From Humulus lupulus (lineage: Eukaryota; Streptophyta; Magnoliopsida; Rosales; Cannabaceae): a DNA stretch of 64,000 nt. Of this stretch, positions 43,833-55,240 are shown one piece after another. A program made the translations under genes and the position numbers. Location: assembly GCF_963169125.1 (NCBI RefSeq), contig NC_084800.1:145262397-145326396 (forward strand), written 5' to 3'. Every line of letters starts with the position of its first letter. Within the stretch, counting starts at the first letter, position 1. The notes below the pieces were generated by a model, which saw nothing but the letters and a program-made list of their open reading frames with translations, had not been told where the DNA came from and searched no databases.

Positions 43833-44450
43833 ATGATATTCATCTACGCAACGCCTTCCATAGAGAGGGTGGCAAAAATGAAATTTGAGAAGAGAGCAGA
43901 AGAGAGGGTGAAGAAAATACACTACTTGCAGCATACGGTGAACTATGTTGCCCTGGCTGAACACTATTTCCCTGCACACCCCATCACATTCACTAAAGAT
44001 GATTTGAGAAATGTAAGCCTCCCACATGATGACACTCTAATGATCAAATTGTAAGTGGAAAATTTTCAATTGAGTCGAGTATTGGTCGAAAGTGGAAGCA
44101 GCACATAACTTCCCTTTTATGATGCGTTTCAAGCCATGGGGATTCGAGAAGAAAGATTAAGAGCATGAACGTTCCCCATCCTTTCTTTTAACATTACAAA
44201 AATGGTGCCGAAAAGAGCAATCGAATTGAAAGTGATGGTTGTTGAGCGTACTTTAGTGATGGACTTTGTAGCGATTGATTCATACTCTCGGTACAATGCA
44301 ATTATAGGCAGACCTTGGGTGCACATAATGCAAGGACTGGTTTCGACTTTGCATCAAGTTTTGCACTGTCAGTGTCCTTGTGGAACTTACACAATCAACA
44401 TCAATGGATGCCAAAAGAAGGCTAAAAAGTGCTGCATGTTGCTGAAATAA
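43833..44450 (+). pseudogene. Tat2 protease
   Basis: FTKDDLRNVSLPHDDTLMI (near 43990) precedes the active site, which reads VLVESGSS near 44080-44100: the catalytic Asp of DSG/DTG is Glu. The second half is in open frame 44202-44450, with LVMDFVAIDSYSRYNAIIGR and PWVHIMQGLVSTLHQ typical of Tat proteases. A frameshift separates the halves. Confidence 0.8.
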
Positions 44451-44666
44451 GTAAATCATGTAGGGGTAGGAGAAGAAGCAAGGGAAGATGAAGCATAGTA
44501 ATTAAATGGCAAATTACCAGCATAATTGAAGGCACTTGAAGAAGAAGAAGTGTGTAAAGAATCGTATTCTACTGTAGACACACTAGAGGAAGTGCAATTA
44601 GACGAAGAACATCCTGAGAAATCCATGTTGGTAAATGTCCGACTAAATAATGAACAAAAGTGAATA

Positions 44667-45430
44667 TTGGTGGAATTCCTCAAAGAGAACATATTGACTT
44701 TTGCATGGATAGCAAAGCATATGCTCGACATAGAACTTGCAGTTATGACACGTCAATTCAACATAGAGAAACATTTTCTACCTGTGAAACAAAAACAAAG
44801 ACGGTTCGCCCCTAAGATAAAAAAAATGATAAATGAATGGGAAAAATCGAGTGTGTATTGATTTCACCAACTTGAACAAGGCATGCCAAATGGACAGTTT
44901 CCCATTACCAAGGATAGATGATATGGTGGATGCAAGTATAGGGTATGAGCAGATGAGTTTTCTAGATGCTTACTCAGGGTACAACCGAATCCCAATGGAA
45001 GAGGAAGATAGAATTCATGTACCGTTTAAGAATAAGCAAGGGCTCTATTGTTAAAGGAGATGCCATTCACAATGATGAATGCTGAAGCAACGCACCAGAG
45101 TCTCATGAATAAGATTTTCTCAGATCAATAGGGAAGAATAATGGAGGTTTACATTAATGATAGGGTTGTAAAGTCGAAAAAAGAGGCAAACCATTTAGAC
45201 CATTTAAAGGAATGTTTTGAAGTGCTGAATAGATACAACATGAAGTTGAACCCCGTGAAATGCGCATTTGAGCTCACTTCGGGCCATTTTCTCGGCCACA
45301 TTGTGAGCAAGTGGGGGATTGAGGTGAACCCTACTAAAATAACAACTCTGTCAGAGATCTCTAAACCGTGCACTGTGAGAGATGTGCAAAAGATTACATG
45401 GAAGATCGTAGCACTGGGTTAGTTTATCTC
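44667..45430 (+). pseudogene. Tat2 reverse transcriptase
   Basis: Three overlapping frames (44667-44861, 44833-45054, 45141-45422). Motifs: RRFAPKIKKMINE, VCIDFTNLNKACQMDSFPLP, LDAYSGYNRIPM, then VYINDRVVKSK where the catalytic YVDD has become YIND, and LNPVKCAFELTSG with [15 protein letters not shown]. Some sequence is missing or shifted between the first two frames. Loss of the first catalytic Asp indicates that it is inactive. Confidence 0.87.
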
Positions 45431-45820
45431 ACGAATGTCAAATCATTGTGATCGTTTTTTCCAATTAATAAAAAATAATTCATAGTCGTTTGCAGAATTA
45501 ATGTAGTATTTGAACTCACCACCAGTGTTGAGCACCCCAACGCAAGATGAGGAGTTGTACATGTACTTGGCAGTCTCTACAATAGCTGTGAGTAAGATGT
45601 TGTTAGATGCAGAAACATGTTACAGTGTACTAGAAAAGTTAATGTTGGCTCTGATCACAACAAAGAAGTGGTTAAGGAAGTATTTCAAAGCTCATGCAAC
45701 GATAGTACTAACTGACTTCCCACTCCAGCAGATATTGTATAAGCCAAATATGTCTGGAGGAATGTCTAAATGGGGAATCGACCTTTCTGCTTATGACGTT
45801 TGATTTTCATCGCGAAAGTA
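45431..45820 (+). pseudogene. Tat2 RNase H (Ty3-type)
   Basis: The open frame 45510-45803 begins SPPVLSTPTQDEELYMYLAVS and includes AETCYSVLEKLMLALITTKKWLRKYFKAH and WGIDLSAYDV. The position after RT and the connection strand support RNase H. The usual catalytic Asp strand is degenerate, as in Tat1. Confidence 0.72.
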
Positions 45821-45879
45821 AAAAAAGGGACAATTATTGGCAGACTTCCTTGTAGAAATCAATTCATTTGACGATAAAC

Positions 45880-46145
45880 CAGAGCATGAGGTGCAACTCA
45901 CAGAATAGGTTTGGGTGTGGGTGATGAGCATGGATGGCTCCGTAAACTCATATTTGGGTGGCGTCGAGATAGTGTTGGAAGCTTCATTATGATTGAGGAT
46001 TGGGGAAGCTCTATAATTAGAAGAGAAGGTCACCAATAATGAGGCTCTAATCTACGGTTTGGAAATGGTGAGAAGTTTGGGGATAAGAAGATTGAAGGTC
46101 TGAGCAGATTCAAAGCTGCTGACTAAGCAAGTATTGTCAACTTCA
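45880..46145 (+). pseudogene. Tat2 second RNase H (aRNH)
   Basis: Fragments read VMSMDGSVNS (Asp), TNNEALIYGLEMV (Glu) and ADSKLLTKQVLST (Asp), the archaeal-type RNase H pattern of Tat elements, with stops between. The three acidic positions are still visible. Confidence 0.75.
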
Positions 46146-46149
46146 TGAA

Positions 46150-47290
46150 GGGATGACTAAGCAAGTTAATCGAAGAGATTCATGAAGGGATGTGTGGTAA
46201 TTATTCAGGAGAAAGAAGTTTAGTGCATAAAGCCTTAACTACGGGGTACTATTGGCCTTCTATGATAATGGAAACAGGGAAATATGCAAAAATGTGCGGA
46301 TAAGGGCCAAAGGTATGCTCCACTAATACATCAACCGAAAAAAGCTCTACATTCTATGGTTGCACAATGGCCATTTGGAAAAAGGGAAATTTACATAGTG
46401 GGAGAGCTACTGAGAGCAGCTAGGGGGAAATGATATGTCCTGCTAGCTACAAACTATTACACAAAATGGGTAGTCGGTGAAGCCTATAACACTGCTGGAA
46501 AAGAAGATATGGTTAATTTCATTTGTAAACACATTATTTGCTAGTTTGGAATTCCAAAAGTGATCATTGTAGACAATGAAACACCGTTTAATAATGCAAA
46601 ACTGAAGGAGCTTTCCTAGCAGCTAAAAATTTATTTGGGGTTTTCGTCTGTTAGCTACCCACAAGGGAATGGGCAAGCAGAGGCCACTAACAAAGTAATT
46701 TTCTTCAGCATCAAGAAAGATTTAGAAGATAAAAAGGGGGCGTGTTGGAAGATTTGCCTAAAGTGCTATGGGCCTATCGAATAACGCGCAAAACCTCCAC
46801 TGGTAAATAACCAATGCAATGGTATATGTAACAGAAGAAGTAATCCCAATTGATATTGTTTACCAATTCTGCATACAGAAGTAGCAACATCTAAAACTCT
46901 GAATGCAAAACAACTTCCCATAATATGGACCTACTTAATGAATTCATGCAAGTTCCTCATAGTTGTAACACGAAGTATAAACTATGGCTAAGAAACAATA
47001 TGAAACAAAAAGAAGATAGAGCCAAATTGATTCAAACGAATGGGTACTTAGTTGATTCAGAGGAAACAAAAAGAAAATAGAGCCAAACTGGGAAGTGCCT
47101 TTCCAGATAGAAGAAGTGCTAGGCAATGGATCATGCAATTTTCATGTAATTCATGGGGGGAGAAGATTGCCCAAAACGTGGAATTCCATGTAATTAAAGA
47201 AGTATTATTTTTAGTGAGTAGCTTTGTGCTAAAAAATGTAGCTATGATGAGACTTTTTGCAATGTCTAGCGCTTTACTACCGTTGTAAAT
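46150..47290 (+). pseudogene. Tat2 integrase
   Basis: The zinc region is near 46170-46290 (IHEGMCGNYSGERSL, TTGYYWPSMI), the core at 46370-46700 is in shifting frames, and the C-terminal part is near 47070-47200 (NWEVPFQIEEVLGNG, LPKTWNS, LKKYYF), typical of Tat integrase tails. Many stops and frameshifts; the catalytic triad could not be read with confidence. Confidence 0.72.
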
Positions 47291-47490
47291 CAACTTGTTT
47301 GTTTTATCCAGATGAGCAATATTTTTCTCTCATCACTAATGACGTATAGTTTGTTAACTTAAATGAGCAATAACCTAGCATCACATTTCTTGTACTTTTT
47401 TTTGCTCAACGAAGAGGTAATCTTTAACATGTTTCGGTTATGATGACTAATGATTTTTCTCTTTATACTACCTTAACAGAATAGAGTGCC
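47291..47490. other. Tat2 3' remnant
   Basis: AT-rich stretch after the integrase. No LTR, polypurine tract or gene seen. The boundary with G2 is approximate. Confidence 0.35.
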
Positions 47491-47499
47491 AACTACTTC

Positions 47500-47965
47500 G
47501 CATCAAAAAACGTTAACCACGTGATACCATGATGTATTGCAGTCAGAAATGGAAGTACCCTTTCCCAGGGTATGAACGAATCTGATCAGTAGGACAAGAG
47601 CACGTAACTGAGACAACTCAGCACTAGTCATTACCTCAACTAACTTTGTCGTGATATGTTTCAAACTATACACTTGGCTCAGACCTTTCTGACTTAAGGT
47701 ATTCGCCACCACATTCATTTTCATGAATAATAAAGGATTTCACCAGCATATTCCTTCACACGTTCTAACCCATGCCTCTATCTCATATTAGAATCTTTCT
47801 GGGTAACAGAACACTTTAAACTCTTTTATCAGGGTATATCTCACACATTAAGTAGTGTTGCCACACATTATGTGCAAACACCACTGCTGCCAACTTAAGG
47901 TCATGTGTAGGATATCTCTATTCATGTTCTGTTAGCTGTCTCTAAGCATAAGCTACGACTTACCC
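47500..47965 (-). pseudogene. G2 RNase H C-terminus and start of integrase
   Basis: The minus strand from 47965 reads VVAYA and RQLTEHE (with stops), a HDLKLAAVVFAHNVW-like segment, then MNVVANTLSQKGL at 47720, which corresponds to the [13 protein letters not shown] motif joining RNase H to integrase in Tekay elements. It is continuous with 51922-52010 once L9 is taken out. Confidence 0.8.
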
Positions 47966-50900
47966 TGTAATGACCCGGATTTTCAAGACTCGATAAAGCG
48001 AAAATATAAATGTTTTCATTTAACAAAATGTCTCAAAAACCCGTATAAAGAAAAACTTTTTAAAAAGTCGTATGGCCATACTTAACATTTATTTACAAAC
48101 ATATTTTATAACGAGTAGAGTGAGCCTAGCTTAGGAAAATTACACAACATTTCCAAAAATAAAACGGCTTCCCAAAAGGTCGGTCCACATGTACATTTGC
48201 AAGGTAGACTCCAGAACTCACTGCTTTGTCGTGCCCTTGCTCTTACCTACAACATGAAACAACTAGGTAAGTGAAAACGCTTAGTAAGTTCAACCTTAAA
48301 ACAAATCATGCAGAGAATTAGAGTTCCGGATCCATCTGGACCCTACACAATCAATTTCAAGAACGCAAAAGTGTCTTGGCAAACTTATGGTCATGCCTGA
48401 TAACCAATGATAAATTATTTCCTATAAACAGATAAAACCCTGAACGCAGAAAATCCCAGAACAAGCAGATATATTTTATCGCAACTATTTCTTATTAACA
48501 AATATATCCGTGCACTCAGAAAATCCCAGAGCAAGCAGATATATTATTTCACAACTATATCTCATCAACAAATATATCCTTGCACTCAGAACATCCCAGA
48601 GCAAGCACATATATCATATCACCATATAATTTGAGACCAACGCTCGACAACTTCCAACAATTTGTGCATAACATGCCCTCCAACATCAATGTTATTCTGT
48701 AAGAGAGAACTGAGTCTCAACAATAAGATCTAGCCAATAAATATCCTCATCAAGGGTAACTATCATGTTACCTAGGGCATCGCTACTTATCCAAGAGTAA
48801 ATCGAATTTACATGGTTTTACAGATAATTTTATGTTAATTAGTGGTGCTGGTGAGCAGTTGCTCCTAGGGTGTTCAACCTCACTCAATCTTGACAACCCG
48901 TAGTATCTCTAGGCACTCTCACTAAATGGCCAATATTAATGGCTGCTATCTGGGAATAACTTATCAGAGCACTTGCTCGGGTTCTAACCGTTCACTGATT
49001 AAGTAAGCATGAGGGCCCCTAGGTCCCATTCATTTTGGCGCCCCAAGGTTTAACCAGCAATCCTAACCTCTTGGCCACTCATCGTGGTAATGAGCCAGAC
49101 ATAATAAAATCAAGCAGTGTGACGGGGATCAACCATCTAGGATATGACAGATATCTACCGTTCATATTTTCTAAATCAGCACTCACTAGACTAACGTCTC
49201 TAAATAACTCTCTACGACAGTGTATATATGTACATGTATCCCTATACTAACATACAATACAATAATCATTTCATGTTGCAGCAACACAATATAAGTTGAC
49301 TTACTTGGAGTCCTTTGCACTCAGCAAGACTTCACCCTCCAATGTTCAGTCCAGTTACGCTTAACCAATACTGCAGTTATCCATACAGTATACTCGGATT
49401 AATTATGGCACTCATAATTTATTATTATTATTTTGGGCTGTTTGGTCATTTTAATAAAAATCATTTGTAAGGATTTAAGATCCTTATTTGGTTTTAAACT
49501 CATTAAGGAAATTCATACAAAATATTTGAGACTAAACCCTAAGTCTCGGGGAGACCTATCCTATGGTCTCGACACCTAGGCTTGGGTATCACAATAGTAT
49601 TTTCCCACAATCCGCTAAAAATATTGTTCTTTACACGCATCGCTATTGATCCGTATTTTCAACAAGTCGGTTAAAATATATAGAAGATTTTAGCAAATAT
49701 TATATCCAGAAAATACTAATTAAAGTCCTTAATTATTTTTCAAGAAAATAAACTCTTAATTTTTCTTTTATTATTCTTAAGGTTTTAATCTCTAAAAATT
49801 GTTTTAAGAAAATTGTCTAATTTGTCTTAATAAGGAGAACCGTTAGAAATTTCCCATCTTGACTAGTTAATTTTTCAAAATCAATTAATCAAGTTTACTT
49901 ACTAGAAAAATAATTCACTTGATCATTTTCTCAAAATATATGTTTTTAAACACTCTTTTAATTTATTAACGAATAATTAGTTAAATCTTTTATTTTTTAA
50001 AATAATAGAAATTCTTTAATAAAAATAATTCATACTCAACTCAAAGTCGTAATTTTAGTGAAAATATGTTTTCAAGACTTACCAATTTTATATCTTGCAA
50101 TAAGAAAATTTTACTTTTTACCTTAATTTCCAAAATCTCATTTTTTACATTAAGTGTGAAAAGCCTATTTTTCACATTTTTAACTACATACTTTGTTAGT
50201 TCATAATTTTAAATTTACTTACCCAATTATTACCAAAATTTCCCAATTCCATTTTTGGTATGCCATTTAGGTCTTTGTAAAATCTTAGGTCAAAATGAAC
50301 ATTTTTTATTGGTGAAATTATTTTCCAACAATGAGGTAAAAAATGACCTTATTTTCATGTCCATATTTTTTTTCCAAACTTTGACAGTTAATAACTTTCA
50401 AACCGTTCAGTATTTTCTTACCAAATTTTACAGTGAAATACTAGATTATGCCAATAATATGTCCACCAAATTTTAGAAAAAAATGGGTTCATTCTCCCTA
50501 TACAGTGGCTGTCCAAACTTTGTTCTGAAACTAAGAATGTGAAAAAACAGTTTTTTACCTAAACTTTGAAATAGCATAACTCACTCATTTTTAAACATTT
50601 TTTAGTGTTTCAAATGCTCAATTTAATGTACTCAATCTCAAAAAAATTACAGTACAATTAAATTTTACAAAATCAATATATAGTGGATGCTTGACCCCTT
50701 GGAAGTCACAGTTCAAAACATATATTTTGTTTTAAGGTTTCTAACAAAACCCCCAAGGGTTTTGGTCCCTATTTTAAAAAAGCATCATAAAAATTATAAA
50801 AACAACTACCATAATCTTATTACATCACCAATAAGAAACTTTAAGCATTAAATATACAAAATAATACTTAAAAATAAAAACCCTACAACAAAATCATAAA

Positions 50901-51921
50901 AAGTAAAAAATTTTACCTCTTTGTTGTTCTTGCTTAAGGTTTGGATTTTCCTATTCGCTTTGGCTCATTCAAAACCTTTCAAAAACCCTAACCAACTCCT
51001 CCCAACAACAAAGATAATTAGATATTTGAAAATCTATGGTTAAAACTTTACAAAAGTCTAGTTTATTGAAACTTTACCTTAGGGAAAAAAATCCTTCCTA
51101 GACCAAGACTTAGCTTCCAAGCCTCCTTAGTGTTCTTGAGGTTGAAGATTGAGAGAAAAATTGAGAGAGTTTTCAAAAAAAAGATGAGAGTGAAAGAGAG
51201 AGAGTGGGGGTCGGTTTTGGGGAGGGTTAGAAAAGTTTCTACAACTCTATAATTAACCTAAAAACACTCAAGTGTTTTACCCACTTGCCTTTATCCCTAA
51301 CATTTAAATAAATGGGATTTAAAAGTTAATCAATTTGGTCTACACCATTTCAAAACTTCACATGGCCAACCACCCATTGCATTTCAGTTACGTTTTATAT
51401 ATTTTTTTTTATAAAGGTGAATCAATATTTCCTACGAAGAAAAGTCCAAATTGACTTTCTATACATTTTTCACTCTTATTAAGTTTTAATCACAAAAATT
51501 AACATTAAACAATTAAATTAAATGTCTCTCACATTTAATTTAATTAATCACACTATAAAATTTAACCTAAGCTCCATTCATGGAATAAAATTCCCATTTC
51601 GGTAAAATAAAGCATTTAACACAAAATTCCCTAAAATTTCAATTTTCCCTTAAGTTTATTATTTTTTAGCAAACTTTAATTTTTATGAATGTATTTTTTG
51701 CCCAAAATATATTTGCCATAGTTTTTCATTTTATTTTCGGAGATTTTTACCCGATCAGGGTTTTTGTGTCGGTCTAAGACCGAAAGTCTTATCTTGACTT
51801 TTAAATCAAAAAATTAATATTTTTGCTAGCAATAACTCATGGAATAATTTCTAAACAAATATAATATTATTTAAAATAATATTCTTAACTCGGGGAAAAA
51901 ATCTTGACCCGAGACGTTACA
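47966..51921 (-). mobile_element. L9: long solo LTR (3956 bp) in G2 RNase H
   Basis: Plus-strand boundaries TGTAATGACCCGG and GACCCGAGACGTTACA, with flanks taccc (47961-47965) and ttccc (51922-51926), one mismatch. The RNase H frame continues across it. Orientation is minus by comparison with the other LTRs (the region near 48180-48290 corresponds to their R/U5 part). It is AT-rich, has no coding internal region and is diverged from the 2.2-2.7-kb LTRs, so it is a separate long-LTR family. A 70-bp repeat lies at 48421-48627. Confidence 0.85.
48421..48627 (-). repeat. 70-bp tandem repeat, 3 copies, in L9
   Basis: TGCACTCAGAAAATCCCAGAGCAAGCAGATATATT recurs with a 70-bp period (landmark CAGA at 48447, 48517 and 48587). 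Confidence 0.9.
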
Positions 51922-52010
51922 TTCCCAGCTTGCATAATGGCACAACCAAACTCTTGTCTCGAAGCATTGGTCCAACCCTCATATTCAAATCTAGGATTAT
52001 CCCACGGGCA
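51922..52010 (-). pseudogene. G2 RNase H N-terminal fragment
   Basis: The minus strand reads WTNASRQEFGCAIMQAGN, corresponding to [15 protein letters not shown] of the intact domain at 1145-1534; the catalytic Asp is Asn. It ends exactly at the L9 target duplication. Upstream it fuses to leader sequence. Confidence 0.82.
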
Positions 52011-52280
52011 GGTCCAAACAATTACAATAACCATACACACAATATACATATCAAAACACAAATCTACATTGCTCATGCATCAATCATCAATCCCATTCCA
52101 CCAAATATATTCATACACATCATGCTCTCTATACTAGCATGCAGATAAAGCACATAGGTTCAATCTAAACAATTAATCACATATTAATGTCATTAGATAC
52201 CTAACTGTGAGTCCAGCTTATCTTTAGTGACGAGTGTACACGCCCAGCCAGTCTTCAGGAAGCCTTAAACCTAGACCTCT

Positions 52281-52289
52281 CTAATACCA
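52281..52289 (-). promoter_or_regulatory. Mutated primer-binding site of G2
   Basis: The minus strand reads TGGTATTAG where intact copies have TGGTATCAG. It lies three bases inside the LTR end at 52293. Confidence 0.75.
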
Positions 52290-52292
52290 AGT

Positions 52293-53205
52293 TGTAACCA
52301 AGGTCGTTACAATGTGTGTTTAAAATGGTGCTTAACTTGATAAACATGTCATTTGAACTTAAATGTGTAACTAGAGACTAAGTCAAGGTCGAGTATTAAA
52401 AGATTTTGTCAACAAAATGGTTATTTTTCATTAAAATACTAAGTATACACATGGGATCCCCAAATTAATTTACAAAATTGTAAAAGACAAATAAAATACA
52501 ACTTAGCCGTCCTAAGCAGCAAAACAGGGTTTAACCCTAGTACCTTCCAAGTTATCTCGACCCTGGCGATCGAGCAAGCTGCATATGTACACACCGCCCT
52601 TGAAGCTCTCCAACTCATGCCGGGTCCCACTATCCCTTTCCCTTACCTGCACCACGTAGCACCCGTGAGCCAAGGCTCAGCAAGAAAACTTAAACCAGCA
52701 TGCACACTAGGCAACAGTATAAAAGCAGTAACCATAAATCATCAAATTCAATTAACAATAGAATATAAATAACCAACCAACAGTAATATTCAACTCAGTC
52801 AAATATATAAACCGAACTCATTAGTCAACAAAAATAATTAAGTGTGAACCACACTTTTGTTTATGGTTTAACATCTAGGCCCGGCGCCATTAGGCCAAGT
52901 CCCCTGGTTTCTTAGCCGATCCCGACACCTTTAGGCCAGGCTGCATTCCGTACGCTTGCTATTGATTCCCCGTACCATTAGGCCGGCCTGCAAAAAAATA
53001 TAATCACAAATGCACAATGCAGAGAAGTAATCAAAAATTGAGAGAGATAAACAATCTATCCTAAAAAATTCCATCAAATTGAGAGAGAAAATGAGAGGGT
53101 CAGTTGGGAGAGAAGGGGGTACTGAGTGTTCTGGTTTCTAAAGGCTTATAAGGTATTAAGTCTATCCTCTAGCCAAATGACCACCATACCCCTACCTTAC
53201 AATCT
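52293..53205 (-). repeat. L10: truncated LTR shared by G2 and G3
   Basis: The inner end TGTAACCAAGG (52293) abuts the G2 PBS. It has the conserved block at 52642-52690, then an internal gap (near 52985), then the purine-rich part (53030-53110). The U3 start is missing and it joins the end of the G3 chromodomain sequence at about 53205. It serves as 5' LTR of G2 and, by position, as remnant 3' LTR of G3. Confidence 0.78.
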
Positions 53206-53491
53206 CCCATCAAAGCTCCCAGGTCGCCTCCTTGACCCTACTATTCCTCCATAACACTTTAACCAGAGGAATCGTCTTATTTCGTAGTACTCTATCCTTC
53301 TGATCCAAAATCTGAACTGGTTGCTCCTCGTAGGATAAATCTATCTGTAATTCCAAATCTTCATATTTCATTACATGTGTTGTATCTGAGACGTACTTCC
53401 AGAGCACAGAAACATGGAATACGTCATGAACTCCTGACAGTGATGGTGACAAAGCTAAAAGCCACCTGACTAATCCTTTCCAGGATCTCAA
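53206..53491 (-). pseudogene. G3 integrase tail with chromodomain
   Basis: The C-terminal GVHDVFHVSVLWKYVSD is followed by a chromodomain-like end: VRNKTIPLV-type strand, VKVLWRNSRVKEATWE. Chromodomains of chromoviruses bind modified histones and guide insertion to heterochromatin. It is truncated at 53206 where L10 begins. A frameshift near 53450-53490 separates it from the upstream integrase. The fuller copy is at 60861. Confidence 0.85.
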
Positions 53492-54800
53492 AAGGTCCGA
53501 TGAATCTACAGCTTAGCTTGCCCTTCTCCCCAAATCTCCTCACCTCCCGCAGTGGTGAAACTCGAAGAAACACGGGGTCCCCAACCTGGAACTCCACGTC
53601 CCTACGCTTGGGATCAGCGTAGCTTTTCTGTGTACTCTGTGAGGAGAGCATCCTAGCTCGGATCTTCTCAATAGCTTCCTTTGTCTTCTGAACCATATCT
53701 AGCCCCAAATACTTCCTCTCACCCATCTCATCCCAATGAATGGGTGATCTACATCTCCTCCTATATAACATCTCATATGGAGCCATTCCAATCGTTGATT
53801 GATAACTGCTGTTATATGAAAACTCAATCAACGGGAGATACTTACTCCAAGATCCCTCAAAATCGATCACACACGCCCTGAGCATATCTTCCAATACCTA
53901 AATTGTCCTCTCAGACTGTCCATCAATCTGAGGATGAAGGCCATGCTGAACTTCAGCCGAGTTCCCATAGCTTTCTATAAACTACACCAAATCTTAGATG
54001 TAAAGATAGGATCCCAGTCTGACAAAATAGACTTAGGAACCACATGGAGATGTACGATCTCCCTCACATATAACTCTGTGTACCAATCCACTATATACGT
54101 TGACCTCACTAGAAGAAAATGAGCTGATTTGGTGTATCTGTCCACTATCACCGACATCGAGTCATGAAACCCTACTCTCCTGAGTAAACCTCCCACAAAA
54201 TCCATCGTAATATCCTCCCATTTCCACTCGGGAATACCCAAAGGCTAAACCAACCCTGCTAGTCGCTGATGCTTAGCCTTCACCTGCTAACAGGTTAGAC
54301 ATCTGGCCACGTACTCCACTAGATCCTCCTTCATCCCGGGCCACCAATATAACGTCCGTAGATCCTGATACATCTTCATTGTACCTAGATGAAGTGAGTA
54401 CATCGTAGTATGTAACTCATCCAATATCTCTCGTCTGATCCCTATATCAGCTGAACACAAATCCGACCCTGATACCGTAGCAAACCAACCTCCGAAATAG
54501 AATAGTCCTTAGATACTCCCGCTAAGACATTCTCTCTAACCTCGTGTAACTGAGCATCTACCAATTGACCATCTTTAATTTGCTCTAGCAAGGTCGACTG
54601 CAAAGTAATGTTGGCCAATCGACGCACCACCAATTCTATCCCTGCTCTGGTCATCTCTTCAGCTAACTCTCTGAATATCTGAATAGAACTGAATAACTGC
54701 CCCGAGCCTCTCCTACTCAATGCATCCGCCACTACGTTGGCTTTCCCTGGGTGGTAAAGAATGTCACAGCCATAATCCTTTACCAATTCCAACCAGCGTC
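53424..54800 (-). pseudogene. G3 integrase
   Basis: Pieces: 54442-54792 ([12 protein letters not shown], zinc-finger lead-in), the zinc-binding region near 54290-54350, 53975-54241 (Asp in SVIVDRYTKSAHFLL, Asp in SILSDWDPIFTS), then DGQSERT with the Glu near 53910 and a stop, and 53424-53894 ([27 protein letters not shown], the GPFEILERI region). Stops and a frameshift near 53940-53990 break the protein; the D,D,E residues are still present. Confidence 0.85.
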
Positions 54801-55240
54801 TCTACCTCATGTTCAGATCCTTCTGGGTGAAGAAATACTTCAAACTCTTATGATCAGTGTATATCTCCCACTTCTCACCATACAGATAGTGCTACCAAAC
54901 CTTCAGTGCGAATACCACCGCTACTAACTCCAAGTCATGGGTACCACTGCTCATACTCCTTCAACTGTCGTGATGCATAAGCTATAACCTTATCATTCTG
55001 CATCAGCACACAGTCCAATCCCAACATTGACGCATTGCAATAGACTACAAACTTTCCTCCCTCTGAAGGAAGACTCAACACAGGTGCATTAATAAGTCGT
55101 CGCTTCAACTCCTGAAAGTTGTTCTCACACTTCTCTAACCATACAAACTTCAAATTCTTACGTGTCAATTCTGTCATCGGTTCAACGATCTTTGAGAACC
55201 CTTCAAAAACCGCCTGTAGTAACCTGCCAAACCGAGAAAA
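54800..55240 (-). pseudogene. G3 RNase H
   Basis: The open piece 54935-55177 reads VVYCNASMLGLDCVLMQ, with Asn in place of the catalytic Asp, and IAYASRQLKEYEQ. A frameshift near 54930 precedes LELVAVVFALKVW and the [12 protein letters not shown] region (54830-54870). It lies between RT and integrase. Confidence 0.82.

Larger units (their letters stand above)
41240..47490 (+). mobile_element. Tat2: second Tat-lineage relic, no 3' LTR found
   Basis: Plus-strand 5' LTR remnant (about 41240-42088), PBS-like TGGCGTCGTC, gag, protease, RT, RNase H, second RNase H and integrase in Tat order, all heavily broken. After the integrase C-terminus (near 47200) about 250 bp of AT-rich sequence leads into the Tekay relic G2 near 47490, with no polypurine tract or LTR. 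It is more decayed than Tat1 and belongs to a different subfamily. Confidence 0.8.
47490..53205 (-). mobile_element. G2: deleted Tekay-like relic, split by L9
   Basis: From high to low coordinates: LTR L10 (52293-53205), mutated PBS (52281-52289), leader (about 52020-52280, similar to the G3 leader near 58081-58380), then directly RNase H (51922-52010, continuing at 47500-47965) without gag, protease or RT. An internal deletion therefore joined leader to RNase H before L9 inserted. The left end merges with Tat2 near 47490. Confidence 0.78.
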
